Below, one piece after another: positions 33,599 to 42,198 of a stretch of 64,000 bases of DNA. The stretch comes from Tiamatella sp964451715 (lineage in GTDB: Archaea; Thermoproteota; Thermoprotei_A; Sulfolobales; Acidilobaceae): positions 1 through 64,000 of the forward strand of contig CAYVIZ010000001.1 of assembly GCA_964451715.1 (NCBI GenBank). Direction: 5' to 3'. A program made the position numbers and the translations under genes. The notes below the pieces were generated by a model that searched no databases, had not been told where the DNA came from, and worked only from the letters and a program-made list of their open reading frames with translations. Each line of letters starts with the position of its first letter. The first letter of the stretch is position 1.

Positions 33599-33880
33599 TT
33601 GAATACACGTGTAGAGCCGCCTAAAACCGTATTCTACGCCCCGCTAGCCAAGCCCGCTCCCGGGGCCGTTGGCAAGACTGGCACGTGGAGGCATGACAAG
33701 CCGGTCATAAACGAGGAGAAATGCGTCAAGTGCTTGCTATGCTGGCTTTACTGCCCGGAAGACACTATTCTGAGGAGGGAAGACGACATGGTATACGTGG
33801 ACTATGAATACTGTAAGGGATGCGGTGTATGCGCAGAGGTCTGCCCTGTAAATGCCATAGACATGGTTTCAGAGGGGTGA
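33599..33880 (+). CDS. porD: Pyruvate/2-oxoacid:ferredoxin oxidoreductase, delta subunit
   Basis: A 93-residue ferredoxin-like subunit with two 4Fe-4S motifs, CVKCLLCWLYCP and CKGCGVCAEVCP, that passes electrons from the catalytic subunits to external ferredoxin. TTG 33599 follows GGAGGGAG. It sits 52 bases after porG and 6 bases before porA in the same operon. Confidence 0.93.
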   Translation: MNTRVEPPKTVFYAPLAKPAPGAVGKTGTWRHDKPVINEEKCVKCLLCWLYCPEDTILRREDDMVYVDYEYCKGCGVCAEVCPVNAIDMVSEG

Positions 33881-33886
33881 GGAGGA

Positions 33887-35125
33887 TTGGCTATCAAGAC
33901 CCTTACAGGCAACAAGGCCGTGGCCCACGCCGTTAAAGCTGCCAGAGTAAAGGTTGTATCCGCTTACCCGATAACGCCTCAGACTACTATAGTTGAATCA
34001 CTGGCTGAGATGGTGGAGAAGGGTGAGCTAGACGCTAAAATGATAAGAGTGGAGAGCGAACACTCTGCTATGGCCGCGGTTTTCGGGGCCGCCTCGGCGG
34101 GTGCTAGGAGCTTTACTGCAACTTCAAGCCACGGCCTTCTCCTCATGCACGAAGTATTATGGTGGACCTCCGGTGCAAGGATACCGGTCGTCATGGCTGT
34201 GGTGACTAGAGCTATAGGCCCGCCTTGGAATATACATGTCGACCACCAGGACATATGGGATCAGAGGGATGCAGGGTGGATTACTGCTATAGCAGAGAAC
34301 AACCAGGAGGTATTCGACCTCGTCCTCCAGGCGTTCAAGATCTCCGAGGATCCCAGGGACTATCTCCCCATGATGGTGGGGTTAGACGGATTCATACTAT
34401 CCCATACTGTGGCCCCGGTTGACATACCGGATCAAGACAAGGTGGATGAATGGCTGCCCGGGAGGCGGCAGCCTTACGTGGTGGATCCTGACTCGAATAT
34501 AGTTATGGGTAACCTGGCTACAGACGAGGACTACTATATGATGAGGTACTCTATCCAGGCGGCCATGATGGAGGCTAAGAAAGTTGTAGCAGAAGTGGAT
34601 AAAGAATATGGAGACCTGTTCGGGAGGAGCTATGGAGGCCTAGTAGAGTGTTATCACTGCATGGAATCCAGCTACAATATCGTCGTGATGGGCAGCTGGG
34701 CTGGCGACGCTAAGGAGGCTGTTTCCAAGCTCCGCGAGGAGGGGTATAGCGTTGGAGTGCTGAGGATAAGGTTCCTTAGGCCATGGCCTGACGACGAGGT
34801 GAGAAGCGTCCTCAGAGGGTCCAAGGGAGTCTTATTCTTGGATAGGAGTATAAGCTTCGGAGGCAAGGGCCACCTGTTGTCGGAGGCGCTTACAAACATG
34901 CCTGAAGCCGGGAAGACGGTTGCGGTGAGAGGCGTTATAGCCGGCCTAGGAGGAGTTGACGTGGGCTCTGATGAGATGTACTCGTTGTTCAAAGGTTTTA
35001 TAGATGAGGTAGAAGAGAAAGGCGCTTTCTACGATCCGGAATACTGGTATCTACCCGAGCCCTACAGGGACAAGCATTCTCCCAGGCTGCGTAGTCCCGG
35101 TATAATGTTTTACGGAGAGAGGTGA
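33887..35125 (+). CDS. porA: Pyruvate/2-oxoacid:ferredoxin oxidoreductase, alpha subunit
   Basis: A 412-residue alpha subunit. The N-terminal TGNKAVAHAVKAARVKVVSAYPITPQTTIVE and ATSSHGLLLMHEVLWWTSGARIPVVMAVVTRA blocks form the pyrimidine-binding half of the TPP site. TTG 33887 is preceded by GGAGGA. It lies between porD and porB with 6-base gaps. POR rather than VOR is suggested by overall similarity of the beta subunit but is not certain. Confidence 0.93.
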   Translation: MAIKTLTGNKAVAHAVKAARVKVVSAYPITPQTTIVESLAEMVEKGELDAKMIRVESEHSAMAAVFGAASAGARSFTATSSHGLLLMHEVLWWTSGARIPVVMAVVTRAIGPPWNIHVDHQDIWDQRDAGWITAIAENNQEVFDLVLQAFKISEDPRDYLPMMVGLDGFILSHTVAPVDIPDQDKVDEWLPGRRQPYVVDPDSNIVMGNLATDEDYYMMRYSIQAAMMEAKKVVAEVDKEYGDLFGRSYGGLVECYHCMESSYNIVVMGSWAGDAKEAVSKLREEGYSVGVLRIRFLRPWPDDEVRSVLRGSKGVLFLDRSISFGGKGHLLSEALTNMPEAGKTVAVRGVIAGLGGVDVGSDEMYSLFKGFIDEVEEKGAFYDPEYWYLPEPYRDKHSPRLRSPGIMFYGER

Positions 35126-35131
35126 GACAGG

Positions 35132-36070
35132 ATGCCGTTAAACCTACGTGATTTCCCGAGGATAAGGTATAACATGCCTGGAAACGCTGCTTGCCCTGGA
35201 TGCCCCGAAACGATGGGTATGAGATACGTTAAGATGGCTTTGGGGGACAAGGCGGTTCTTGTTATACCTGCGGGCTGTAGTAGTGTCATACAAGGCATAG
35301 AGCCTAGGTCAGGTGTTAACTTCCCGATATTGAACATTGTTTTCGCAGCTGCTGGAGCGGCTGCAGCCGGTATGAAGGCTGCATTCGAGGTGCTGGGCAA
35401 GGATGACGTTCAGGTGGTTGTATGGGCGGGAGATGGTGGAACAGCCGATATAGGTTTACAGTCTATGAGTGGAGCCGCTGAGAGGGGGGACGATATAATC
35501 TATATCTGCGTTGACAACGAGGCCTACATGAACACGGGTATACAGAGAAGCGGGGCTACACCTTATGGTGCCTGGACTACTACTACATGGACTGGCAAGA
35601 AGGAGCACAAGAAGAATGTCCCACTAATAATGATCGCACACGACGTGCCGTATGTGGCAACAGCCAGTGTAGGCTACCCCCAGGACTTCATAGAGAAGCT
35701 GCGTAAGGCGGCGGCTATAAGAGGCTTCAAGTATATACACCTCCATGCTCCATGTCCCGTGGGATGGAGGTTCGATCCCTCGCTTACAGCCAAGATAGCC
35801 CAGCTAGCGGTCAAGACTGGTATGTGGCCTTTATACGAGTACCATAACGGCGTCTTGAAGATAAGTAGTTTCAGCCGGCTCTATAAGAGAAAGGATAAGA
35901 GAACCCCTATAACCGAGTATCTCAAGCTGCAGGGTAGATTCAAGCACCTAACCGATGAGGATATAAGAATACTGGAGCAGTACATAGACAGGCTTTGGCA
36001 GTGGCTTGAAGTATTGGAGAAGTCTGGCAACCCCGTCGAGACGGCTAGAGGAATCGTTGGTAAACAATAG
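35132..36070 (+). CDS. porB: Pyruvate/2-oxoacid:ferredoxin oxidoreductase, beta subunit
   Basis: A 312-residue beta subunit that binds TPP pyrophosphate and one 4Fe-4S cluster. The TPP motif GDGGTADIGLQSMSGAAERGDDIIYICVDNEAYMNTG is clear. Cluster cysteines are at CPGCPE near 22-25, PAGCSS near 50 and CPVGW near 207. The QRSGATPYGAWTTTTW segment is as in pyruvate-specific enzymes. Last gene of the operon. Confidence 0.94.
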   Translation: MPLNLRDFPRIRYNMPGNAACPGCPETMGMRYVKMALGDKAVLVIPAGCSSVIQGIEPRSGVNFPILNIVFAAAGAAAAGMKAAFEVLGKDDVQVVVWAGDGGTADIGLQSMSGAAERGDDIIYICVDNEAYMNTGIQRSGATPYGAWTTTTWTGKKEHKKNVPLIMIAHDVPYVATASVGYPQDFIEKLRKAAAIRGFKYIHLHAPCPVGWRFDPSLTAKIAQLAVKTGMWPLYEYHNGVLKISSFSRLYKRKDKRTPITEYLKLQGRFKHLTDEDIRILEQYIDRLWQWLEVLEKSGNPVETARGIVGKQ

Positions 36071-36152
36071 AAAATACACTCTGGTTTTCAACCTCCCTGA
36101 AACCTTCTTCAACACCTGTCATTATATTCTAATTATAAATGGTGTATAGGCT

Positions 36153-36875
36153 TTGGGGGAGAACGGTAAGAGGGAGGCAGCCCTGCGTTTCGTTGAGGCC
36201 TTCGGGGACACGTTGAATGAGTCTAGTATAATAGGGGTAGGCACGGGTTCCACAGTGTCCCTTGTAATAGAGGAGCTTGCCGTGAGAGGCATTCTGGAGG
36301 GGAAGACTATTGTAGCCACTAGTCTCGACTCAATGTACAAGCTGAGGAGCAATGGTATTCTGCCTGCTCACCCCTCAGCAGTTGCCTCGGTTGACGTCTA
36401 TTTCGATGGGGCAGACGAGGTAGACATGCATGGGAACATGATAAAGGGCCGGGGGGCTGCCTTGTATGGAGAGAAGATGATCGCCTTCCGCTCAAAGTTA
36501 AACGTCTTCATAATAGACGAGTCGAAACTTGTTGAGTCTCTGGGCACGAAGAAGCCTCTCCCCGTAGAGGTTCATCCATGGATGATTCAAACATTCCTTC
36601 TCTGGGCTGAGCATAAGGGATTGAAACCAGAGCCTAGGAGGGGGGGAGGCCGTGACGGCCCCGTCATAAGTGATTATGGAGGAGTTATTGTAGATCTCTT
36701 CTTTGAGAACGGTATAGAGGATCCTCGGGGTCTCGAGGAGGAGCTGACGCGGGTGCCGGGCGTTGTTGAGACAGGCTTGTTTCTCGGTTATACCGACTAT
36801 GTAGTTGTGGGTTGGGATAAGGGTGGAGGAGAGATTAGATCCTATAAGCGGACGAGAGGAATACATTACCGTTGA
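36153..36875 (+). CDS. rpiA: Ribose-5-phosphate isomerase A
   Basis: A 240-residue enzyme interconverting ribose 5-phosphate and ribulose 5-phosphate, for nucleotide precursors. The motifs GVGTGSTVSLVIEEL, DVYFDGADEVD and KGRGAALYGEKM with the catalytic acidic residues and the lysine are in order, and PVEVHPW follows. The start is TTG 36153. The SWIM-domain gene begins inside its 3' end. Confidence 0.94.
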   Translation: MGENGKREAALRFVEAFGDTLNESSIIGVGTGSTVSLVIEELAVRGILEGKTIVATSLDSMYKLRSNGILPAHPSAVASVDVYFDGADEVDMHGNMIKGRGAALYGEKMIAFRSKLNVFIIDESKLVESLGTKKPLPVEVHPWMIQTFLLWAEHKGLKPEPRRGGGRDGPVISDYGGVIVDLFFENGIEDPRGLEEELTRVPGVVETGLFLGYTDYVVVGWDKGGGEIRSYKRTRGIHYR

Positions 36876-37248
36876 CGATCTCCGCGAGTCCCTGAAGACT
36901 GTAGAGGGGATAGACAGGCTGGGTAGAACCAAGGCAGCAGAGGCCAGGGCTGGGAGGAGGTTTGCGAGGATACTATCGAATCCCCCCCTCTACGTTTACA
37001 TGGGGCTAAATGAAGACTATCTCGTCATACCGAGAACATTCTGCTCCTGCAACGGTTTCATTATACAGGTTGTAGGGGAAGGCAAGAGACCATACTGCAG
37101 CCACCTAGCAGCATTGGAGATAGTGGGCGACGACTACATCGACCTCTCCGAGAGACTTACGGTTGAAGACGTTGTGGGGATAATATTAGAGCTCCTCTAC
37201 TATAAGAGATCCAAGATTCTACGGAGACTAGTATACGGGGGCCAGTGA
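36805..37248 (+). CDS. SWIM zinc-finger protein
   Basis: A protein of up to 147 residues with a SWIM zinc motif CSCNGFIIQVVGEGKRPYCSHLAAL (CxCxnCxH) at about 80-104. In archaea SWIM proteins are linked to recombination mediators and DNA repair; a specific partner is not evident here. TTG 36805 would overlap rpiA by 71 bases; GTG 36823 is an alternative. The frame and the motif make it a real gene, and translation is probably coupled to rpiA. Confidence 0.75.
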   Translation: MWVGIRVEERLDPISGREEYITVDDLRESLKTVEGIDRLGRTKAAEARAGRRFARILSNPPLYVYMGLNEDYLVIPRTFCSCNGFIIQVVGEGKRPYCSHLAALEIVGDDYIDLSERLTVEDVVGIILELLYYKRSKILRRLVYGGQ

Positions 37249-37268
37249 GCCAGGCCTTCCCGGTAGGG

Positions 37269-38207
37269 CTACGGTATAACTAGGGTTCCAGCGGATCCCT
37301 CGACAGCCTTCTCTAGGGTTTCCAGGGACGTGATAACGGCTTTCCCCTTGTTCCGCTCTACAAACCTGATGCATGCAAGTACCTTAGGCCCCATGCTTCC
37401 CGGAGGGAATAAGCCTTTTCTATAAAGCTCCTTTAATTCATCCACCCTTACCACGCCTAGTCTTTCCGCTTTCTCACTCCCGTAGCCGAGGTATACGGCG
37501 TCCACGTCTGTAGCAATTACAAGCATTGACGCGCCGATGGTTGAAGCAATGATCTCCGAGGCTAGATCCTTGTCTACTACTGCCTCAACGCCCTGCAGAC
37601 TCTCCCCCTTCTTAAAAACGGGTATACCTCCTCCCCCGCTAGCTATAACAATATAATTGGACTCGAGGAGGCTCTTTATAGCATCCGCCTCAACGTTCAT
37701 CAGAGGATCGGGACTGGGCACCACTCTCCTATAACCTCCCCGGGGATCCCTCCTCATAACCCACCCCTTCTCCTTCTCCAGCTTCTTGGCCTGCTCCCCG
37801 CTGTAGTAAGGCCCTACAGGCTTAGTGGGCATTCTAAAACCCGGATCACTAGGATCCACTATTACCTGGTTCACTAATGCGACGACTTTTCTATCATAGC
37901 CCGCTTCAACCATACGGTTTCCTATAGCCTGCATAAGCATGTAACCCAGCCATCCCTGGGTCATTGCAGTGGCTATATCCATGGTTAGTGGTGTGAACTT
38001 CTCTTTCAAAGCCTCCATCCACTCTAGGATCATACCTACTTGAGGGCCATTGCCGTGTGTCACGAGGACCCTGTAGCCTTTGCTATATAATGCCACGATC
38101 TGCTGTGCAGCGTTGTCAACGTTTCTCCACTGCTCTTCCAATGTATTGCTGGATTTTTTCTTCATAAAGGCATTCCCGCCCAGTGCTACGACTATCGTCT
38201 CTGCCAA
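37269..38207 (-). CDS. arcC: Carbamate kinase
   Basis: A 312-residue amino-acid kinase-fold enzyme transferring phosphate between carbamoyl phosphate and ADP. VALGGNAF at the N-terminus, VTHGNGPQVGMIL near 49-61, IASGGGGIPVF and IATDVDAVYLGYG are diagnostic. No arginine deiminase or carbamoyltransferase lies in this window. The NCS1 permease gene is 92 bases upstream on the same strand, so nucleobase or allantoin-type ureide use is a possible context, or reverse use as carbamoyl-phosphate synthetase. Confidence 0.93.
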   Translation of the reverse strand: MAETIVVALGGNAFMKKKSSNTLEEQWRNVDNAAQQIVALYSKGYRVLVTHGNGPQVGMILEWMEALKEKFTPLTMDIATAMTQGWLGYMLMQAIGNRMVEAGYDRKVVALVNQVIVDPSDPGFRMPTKPVGPYYSGEQAKKLEKEKGWVMRRDPRGGYRRVVPSPDPLMNVEADAIKSLLESNYIVIASGGGGIPVFKKGESLQGVEAVVDKDLASEIIASTIGASMLVIATDVDAVYLGYGSEKAERLGVVRVDELKELYRKGLFPPGSMGPKVLACIRFVERNKGKAVITSLETLEKAVEGSAGTLVIP

Positions 38208-38299
38208 AACAGTACACCGCTGATAAAACCTGTATACTATCCGGAATTAAAAAGGAAGGATAGAATAGGGCGGGAGAGCCCGTAAAGTGGAGGATTCTT

Positions 38300-39727
38300 T
38301 TAGCCCTCACCTTGCCCGTATATTGCTTTATGGAATACTATATAGTATATGAAGCCTGTAATGACGCCTATATACCAGCTCAGAGGGCTTGGGAAGACGA
38401 TGGGACCCACATATACTAGGCTCCCTCTTATCCAGCTGTATATGTATGTTGTGACCACCGCCGCTATGAGGGAGGCTATACCAGCCCAGTTTACCCCTCC
38501 ACTATACACGTGTTCCCTACTATAAAGCTGGTTCAAACTGTATTTTCTTCTGCGTACTAGGTAGAAGTCGGCAAGCATTATGCCGGCAATAGGACCTAGG
38601 AGTATGCCGTAGTTGGACGAGAAGTTTGTAACATAGTTAACATAGTCCTGCCCCTTATCAACTGCCCACCATGGCGCTATGAGGAATCCTATTACGCCGG
38701 CTACTAGAGCAGCCTTCCGCAAGGGTAGTCTGAGGCTTGCGGTGAGTATGTCTATTAGAGGCGGCAGATTGGCTGTAACATCGGTTGAGAATGGCGCTAG
38801 GAATGCGAACATCTCGCCTAAGAGAACGGCTATAGCTCCTGGGGCGGCAACCATCACTATGTCCTGCGGGGTCACATACCCGGCTCCATACATGGATTCC
38901 GTGTAGAGTACTAGGTAGTATCCTAGGAGGGTACCGAAGATCTGTGCTACGACTATCCCTACTAGGGGCCCTCCTACCAATCCTCCCCATAGAGTCCCCT
39001 TGCTCTTCTTCAGCCCTCTAGACAAGTCCGATATGTTGAGCGCTACTGTGGCCCACCAGTTTGTTTGAACTGCTATATAGGTTATGAACGCAGTGCTCGT
39101 CAATCCTACGCCCTCAGGGAGAGCGAGCTTCGCATTCTGTCCGTGCAGAAAGTATAGTAGCCATGCGAAGTAGAGCAGTAGAAGAGGGCCTCCATAGTTT
39201 GCAACGTAGCCTATGCCCTTTAATCCCTTGGACATTACTATTACGGCAAGGGCCACGTAGAATATGAGGGCTATTCCCACATACTTGTAAGCCTCCGCCA
39301 CGACTTCCCCTCTAGGCAATCCTAGAGCCCATAGTGCTATCATGGTTATAGCAAGCGAGCCACCATACGCCTCTACCCCCAGCCAGCCGGCTCCTACTAT
39401 GCCTCTGAGCAGGACGGGAAGGTGTATCCCCCTCTTACCGAATGCTGGTCTTAGCTGTACTGGAAATGGTATTCCATACTTCCAGCCAGGATAGCCGTTC
39501 AGTATCATCACTAGGGTGGCCGCCAGGTTTCCCAGAAGCGCTCCTATAGCCGCTTCTCCGGGTGTCAGGTTGAGGCTTCTCGCTATCGGTCCTAGGAAGA
39601 ACATTGGTATGCATGTGTTCATTGAGAACATCATGAACCAGAAGGTTATCGTTCCATAGACTCTTTTCTCCTCGGGTAGAGGGAGGAGCTCAGGGTGTTC
39701 CTCCGCCCAACTCGAGCCTTTACCCAT
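38300..39727 (-). CDS. NCS1-family nucleobase/ureide permease
   Basis: A 475-residue membrane transporter of the nucleobase-cation-symport-1 family, with about 12 predicted helices. Characteristic features are MFSMNTCIPMFFLGPIARSLNLTPGEAAIGALLGN in helix 1, WKYGIPFPVQLRPAFGKRG, and the conserved Trp-rich segment NWWATVALNISDLSRG. Substrates in the family include cytosine, uracil, hydantoins, allantoin and thiamine; the specific one is unknown. It precedes carbamate kinase, which suggests uptake of a nitrogen compound that yields carbamoyl phosphate. Confidence 0.88.
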   Translation of the reverse strand: MGKGSSWAEEHPELLPLPEEKRVYGTITFWFMMFSMNTCIPMFFLGPIARSLNLTPGEAAIGALLGNLAATLVMILNGYPGWKYGIPFPVQLRPAFGKRGIHLPVLLRGIVGAGWLGVEAYGGSLAITMIALWALGLPRGEVVAEAYKYVGIALIFYVALAVIVMSKGLKGIGYVANYGGPLLLLYFAWLLYFLHGQNAKLALPEGVGLTSTAFITYIAVQTNWWATVALNISDLSRGLKKSKGTLWGGLVGGPLVGIVVAQIFGTLLGYYLVLYTESMYGAGYVTPQDIVMVAAPGAIAVLLGEMFAFLAPFSTDVTANLPPLIDILTASLRLPLRKAALVAGVIGFLIAPWWAVDKGQDYVNYVTNFSSNYGILLGPIAGIMLADFYLVRRRKYSLNQLYSREHVYSGGVNWAGIASLIAAVVTTYIYSWIRGSLVYVGPIVFPSPLSWYIGVITGFIYYIVFHKAIYGQGEG

Positions 39728-39881
39728 AATACCCTTCGCAAGGAAGGTGCGGGTAGTTATATTTAAATTTTATCATTATAAGGTCAATCTACCATAGAAC
39801 CTATTCACATATATTTATATATGAAAAACCCGGTTATTAAACCCTAATACCATCCAAAACAATAAAACCCGGTGCAGTATA

Positions 39882-40193
39882 ATGGAGCCCCCCACACTAC
39901 AGCAGCTCCTAACAACCGCTTCAATAATCCTACTAGTCCTAATCATAGCATACACCATCCTGAACTATAGGACAACTAGCAAAATACTGAAGCAATACGG
40001 GGTCTATATAAGGAAAACAATGCAGTTAGAGGAAGTGAAGAACTTCATATCAACCCATAGGAAGGTCAAAGTTGAAGTAGAAGACCGGGAGTCCACGATC
40101 AAGGTTTACTGGATAGACACTATAGAAAAATCCCATATAGCAGTAGAACTAGACAGGAAGAGTAGTAATGTTGTATATGTTGGAAAAGACTAG
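39882..40193 (+). CDS. Small membrane-anchored protein
   Basis: A 103-residue protein with one N-terminal transmembrane helix (about 10-28, ASIILLVLIIAYTILNY) and a charged cytoplasmic or external domain with beta strands (VKVEVEDRESTIKVYWID). I do not recognise it. ATATTTATATATG near 39812 gives a TATA box. It may belong to the AT-richer accessory stretch that follows. Confidence 0.55.
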   Translation: MEPPTLQQLLTTASIILLVLIIAYTILNYRTTSKILKQYGVYIRKTMQLEEVKNFISTHRKVKVEVEDRESTIKVYWIDTIEKSHIAVELDRKSSNVVYVGKD

Positions 40194-40252
40194 AGTCAAG
40201 CCATTGCCCTTATGTTATTTAATCTATATGTTAGAAGTTAATATGTCTTACA

Positions 40253-40264
40253 TTTATTTTTTTT
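40253..40264 (+). terminator. T-rich terminator
   Basis: TTTATTTTTTTT lies 60 bases after the stop of the small membrane protein gene. This looks like an archaeal U-tract terminator separating it from the cassette downstream. Confidence 0.5.
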
Positions 40265-40325
40265 AAACTACAAACATGATTCTGGTTTACTAGATTATAT
40301 GTTCCTAGTTTCAAATGGTAATTAT

Positions 40326-40340
40326 AATGTATTAAAAACA
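40326..40340 (+). promoter_or_regulatory. Promoter of the exported-protein/ABC cassette
   Basis: ATGTATTAAAAACAAG is a TATA-like element about 30 bases before the TTG start at 40363, suggesting a short or absent leader. The surrounding 170-base gap is markedly AT-rich. Confidence 0.4.
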
Positions 40341-40362
40341 AGAAGCCTCAAGGTGGCTTCAG

Positions 40363-40938
40363 TTGAAGATCGTTGACGCCGTTATAGTACTAGCTTTCTT
40401 CCTATTAGTTGCATCAACCTATTCGCCTCCAGTAACAGATAAAGGATACCTTAAACCTCCAATAATCCTAGATCCTGTATCTATTAATATGATTGTAGAG
40501 AAAAAACAAGCATACCCCTACGAACCTGTACAGCATTATGCGAGTTATAATTATGCAATGTGCTACGAAGCACCTGTTCACCTTGTGTTTGAGGTGGATG
40601 TTGATCCTAGGGTAAACGGGAAACCCAACATAAATTATAGATACAACATACCAGTAGGATACGACTTTACTTCGAACCCTACATCGAGTATTGATATATT
40701 GGATAATATAGGTTATACACAGGCATATAGGTTTAAGTATGATTGGTGGGTATGGTGTAGTGATGGAACTCGCGAGATAGGTTATGTTGCCAGCGGGGGA
40801 TTGAATGCTAGGGGGTATGCATTATATAGTGGAGCGGGGGATCCCACAGGACCGGACTTTATTGAGCCTACCGACTACGATTACTTTGTCGTGACGGGTA
40901 CTGGAGGATTAGGTATCGGTTTACCAGTAAGTGGGTAA
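40363..40938 (+). CDS. Predicted exported protein of ABC cassette
   Basis: A 191-residue protein beginning with a signal peptide-like hydrophobic segment (residues 4-18, VDAVIVLAFFLLVAS). The rest is rich in Tyr, Pro and Asn, with few lysines, three cysteines or so (NYAMCYE, WVWCSDG) and a Gly-rich C-terminus (TGTGGLGIGLP). It looks like a compact secreted beta-rich protein. It precedes an ABC permease and ATPase on the same strand, so it may be a substrate or partner of that transporter. I recognise no family. Confidence 0.55.
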   Translation: MKIVDAVIVLAFFLLVASTYSPPVTDKGYLKPPIILDPVSINMIVEKKQAYPYEPVQHYASYNYAMCYEAPVHLVFEVDVDPRVNGKPNINYRYNIPVGYDFTSNPTSSIDILDNIGYTQAYRFKYDWWVWCSDGTREIGYVASGGLNARGYALYSGAGDPTGPDFIEPTDYDYFVVTGTGGLGIGLPVSG

Positions 40939-40998
40939 CCATTTTATTTTTCAAACATTGATTGGATAAAAATATAAAGTAAAAATATGGTGATGTGA

Positions 40999-42198
40999 TT
41001 GGATATACGTATGATCTTTTATATTTTTTATAAGAATGCTTCCGGTATGAAAAGACATATTATCAAAGTAATAATATTGTCAAGCATTATATTGGGTTAC
41101 TCTCTCGTTAACCAGTACCCAGTGGCACAGGAATACTATACTTTAGTTGAACCCTACAATCATGGGTCATCCGATTTAGTAATTGATTTAATCACAGTAG
41201 AATCAGGTTTAAAGCAGGCAGCGTTCGCAGCATCTAATGATACATCGGTATTTAACGTCTCCTTAGACTATCACGAGATGACAAATGCCATAATAGAGGT
41301 TCTACATTCCTATTCCAATGGTTTGAAGTATACTGTTGTAGGTGTAGATTCGGTTAATAGGAGAATTTATATAAACTCAACAGATGACCAGAGGTTCCTC
41401 CCGATTTTTATAATAGAGGGCCGCAAGATAAGTAGCTGTAATGAAGCCCTGTATTACTATTCTAACACAAAAGGCTATAATGTAGGCGATGTGATCACCG
41501 TAGGCAATAGTTCCAGGAGAATCGTCGGCTTGTTTGCCTCAGCCCCTGTATTGGGTAGTGCTCTTCTGACTGACGATTATGTGATCACATGCGGTGACCC
41601 CTATACTGGAGATCCTATGATCTTCGTGGACATGAATGGAAAAACACAGGTGAACCCAGTCAGGACAGAGATTTATCGGGAGATGTTGAGAGAGTTCTTC
41701 GGTATAAGCGAGCTCCCTAGCTCCGGGAACCTCACTAGAGGCATGGGCGGCATATACGACATCAGCACCTTAAGAAAGGAGGCGTGGAGAATGTTTAACG
41801 AGGAGTATGGAATGAGGACTGAGTGGGGCGTTATTCTAATAGCCACTCTATTAATTTATTCCGCGTATCTAGCGCGTGTAGCCCTTATAGACGTTGGAGA
41901 CTCCCTCCGCGGGCTTATAGCACTGCTTTACTCTCAGGGAGCACTAGATAGTCATGTGGCTTTACTCTTGTCTCTTCAGACATTAACCTACGTAGTTCCC
42001 TCTTTGTTTATAGGCATCGTCATCGGATACGAGTTCATGAGAGCTGTTTTAGATGCGTTTATACCGTTCATCCTCGCATTCAAATGGATATCCAGCCTCT
42101 TTATAGCAGGAGTACTTTTCTCCCTTGTGCTTGCAATCGCAGTTGGCATGTACAATGTTAGGCGGATAGGGCTTTCATCCACTTTGAGGGGTGAGTGA
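40999..42198 (+). CDS. MacB/FtsX-type ABC transporter permease
   Basis: A 399-residue permease with the four-helix plan of the MacB/FtsX superfamily: one N-terminal helix (about 20-38), a large extracytoplasmic domain (about 40-275), then three helices (about 278-296, 318-348 and 362-388). Such permeases do not transport in the classic way but work as mechanotransmitters, exporting peptides or moving lipoproteins. TTG 40999 follows GGTGATGTG. The stop overlaps the start of the ATPase gene by 8 bases. Substrate unknown. Confidence 0.75.
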   Translation: MDIRMIFYIFYKNASGMKRHIIKVIILSSIILGYSLVNQYPVAQEYYTLVEPYNHGSSDLVIDLITVESGLKQAAFAASNDTSVFNVSLDYHEMTNAIIEVLHSYSNGLKYTVVGVDSVNRRIYINSTDDQRFLPIFIIEGRKISSCNEALYYYSNTKGYNVGDVITVGNSSRRIVGLFASAPVLGSALLTDDYVITCGDPYTGDPMIFVDMNGKTQVNPVRTEIYREMLREFFGISELPSSGNLTRGMGGIYDISTLRKEAWRMFNEEYGMRTEWGVILIATLLIYSAYLARVALIDVGDSLRGLIALLYSQGALDSHVALLLSLQTLTYVVPSLFIGIVIGYEFMRAVLDAFIPFILAFKWISSLFIAGVLFSLVLAIAVGMYNVRRIGLSSTLRGE

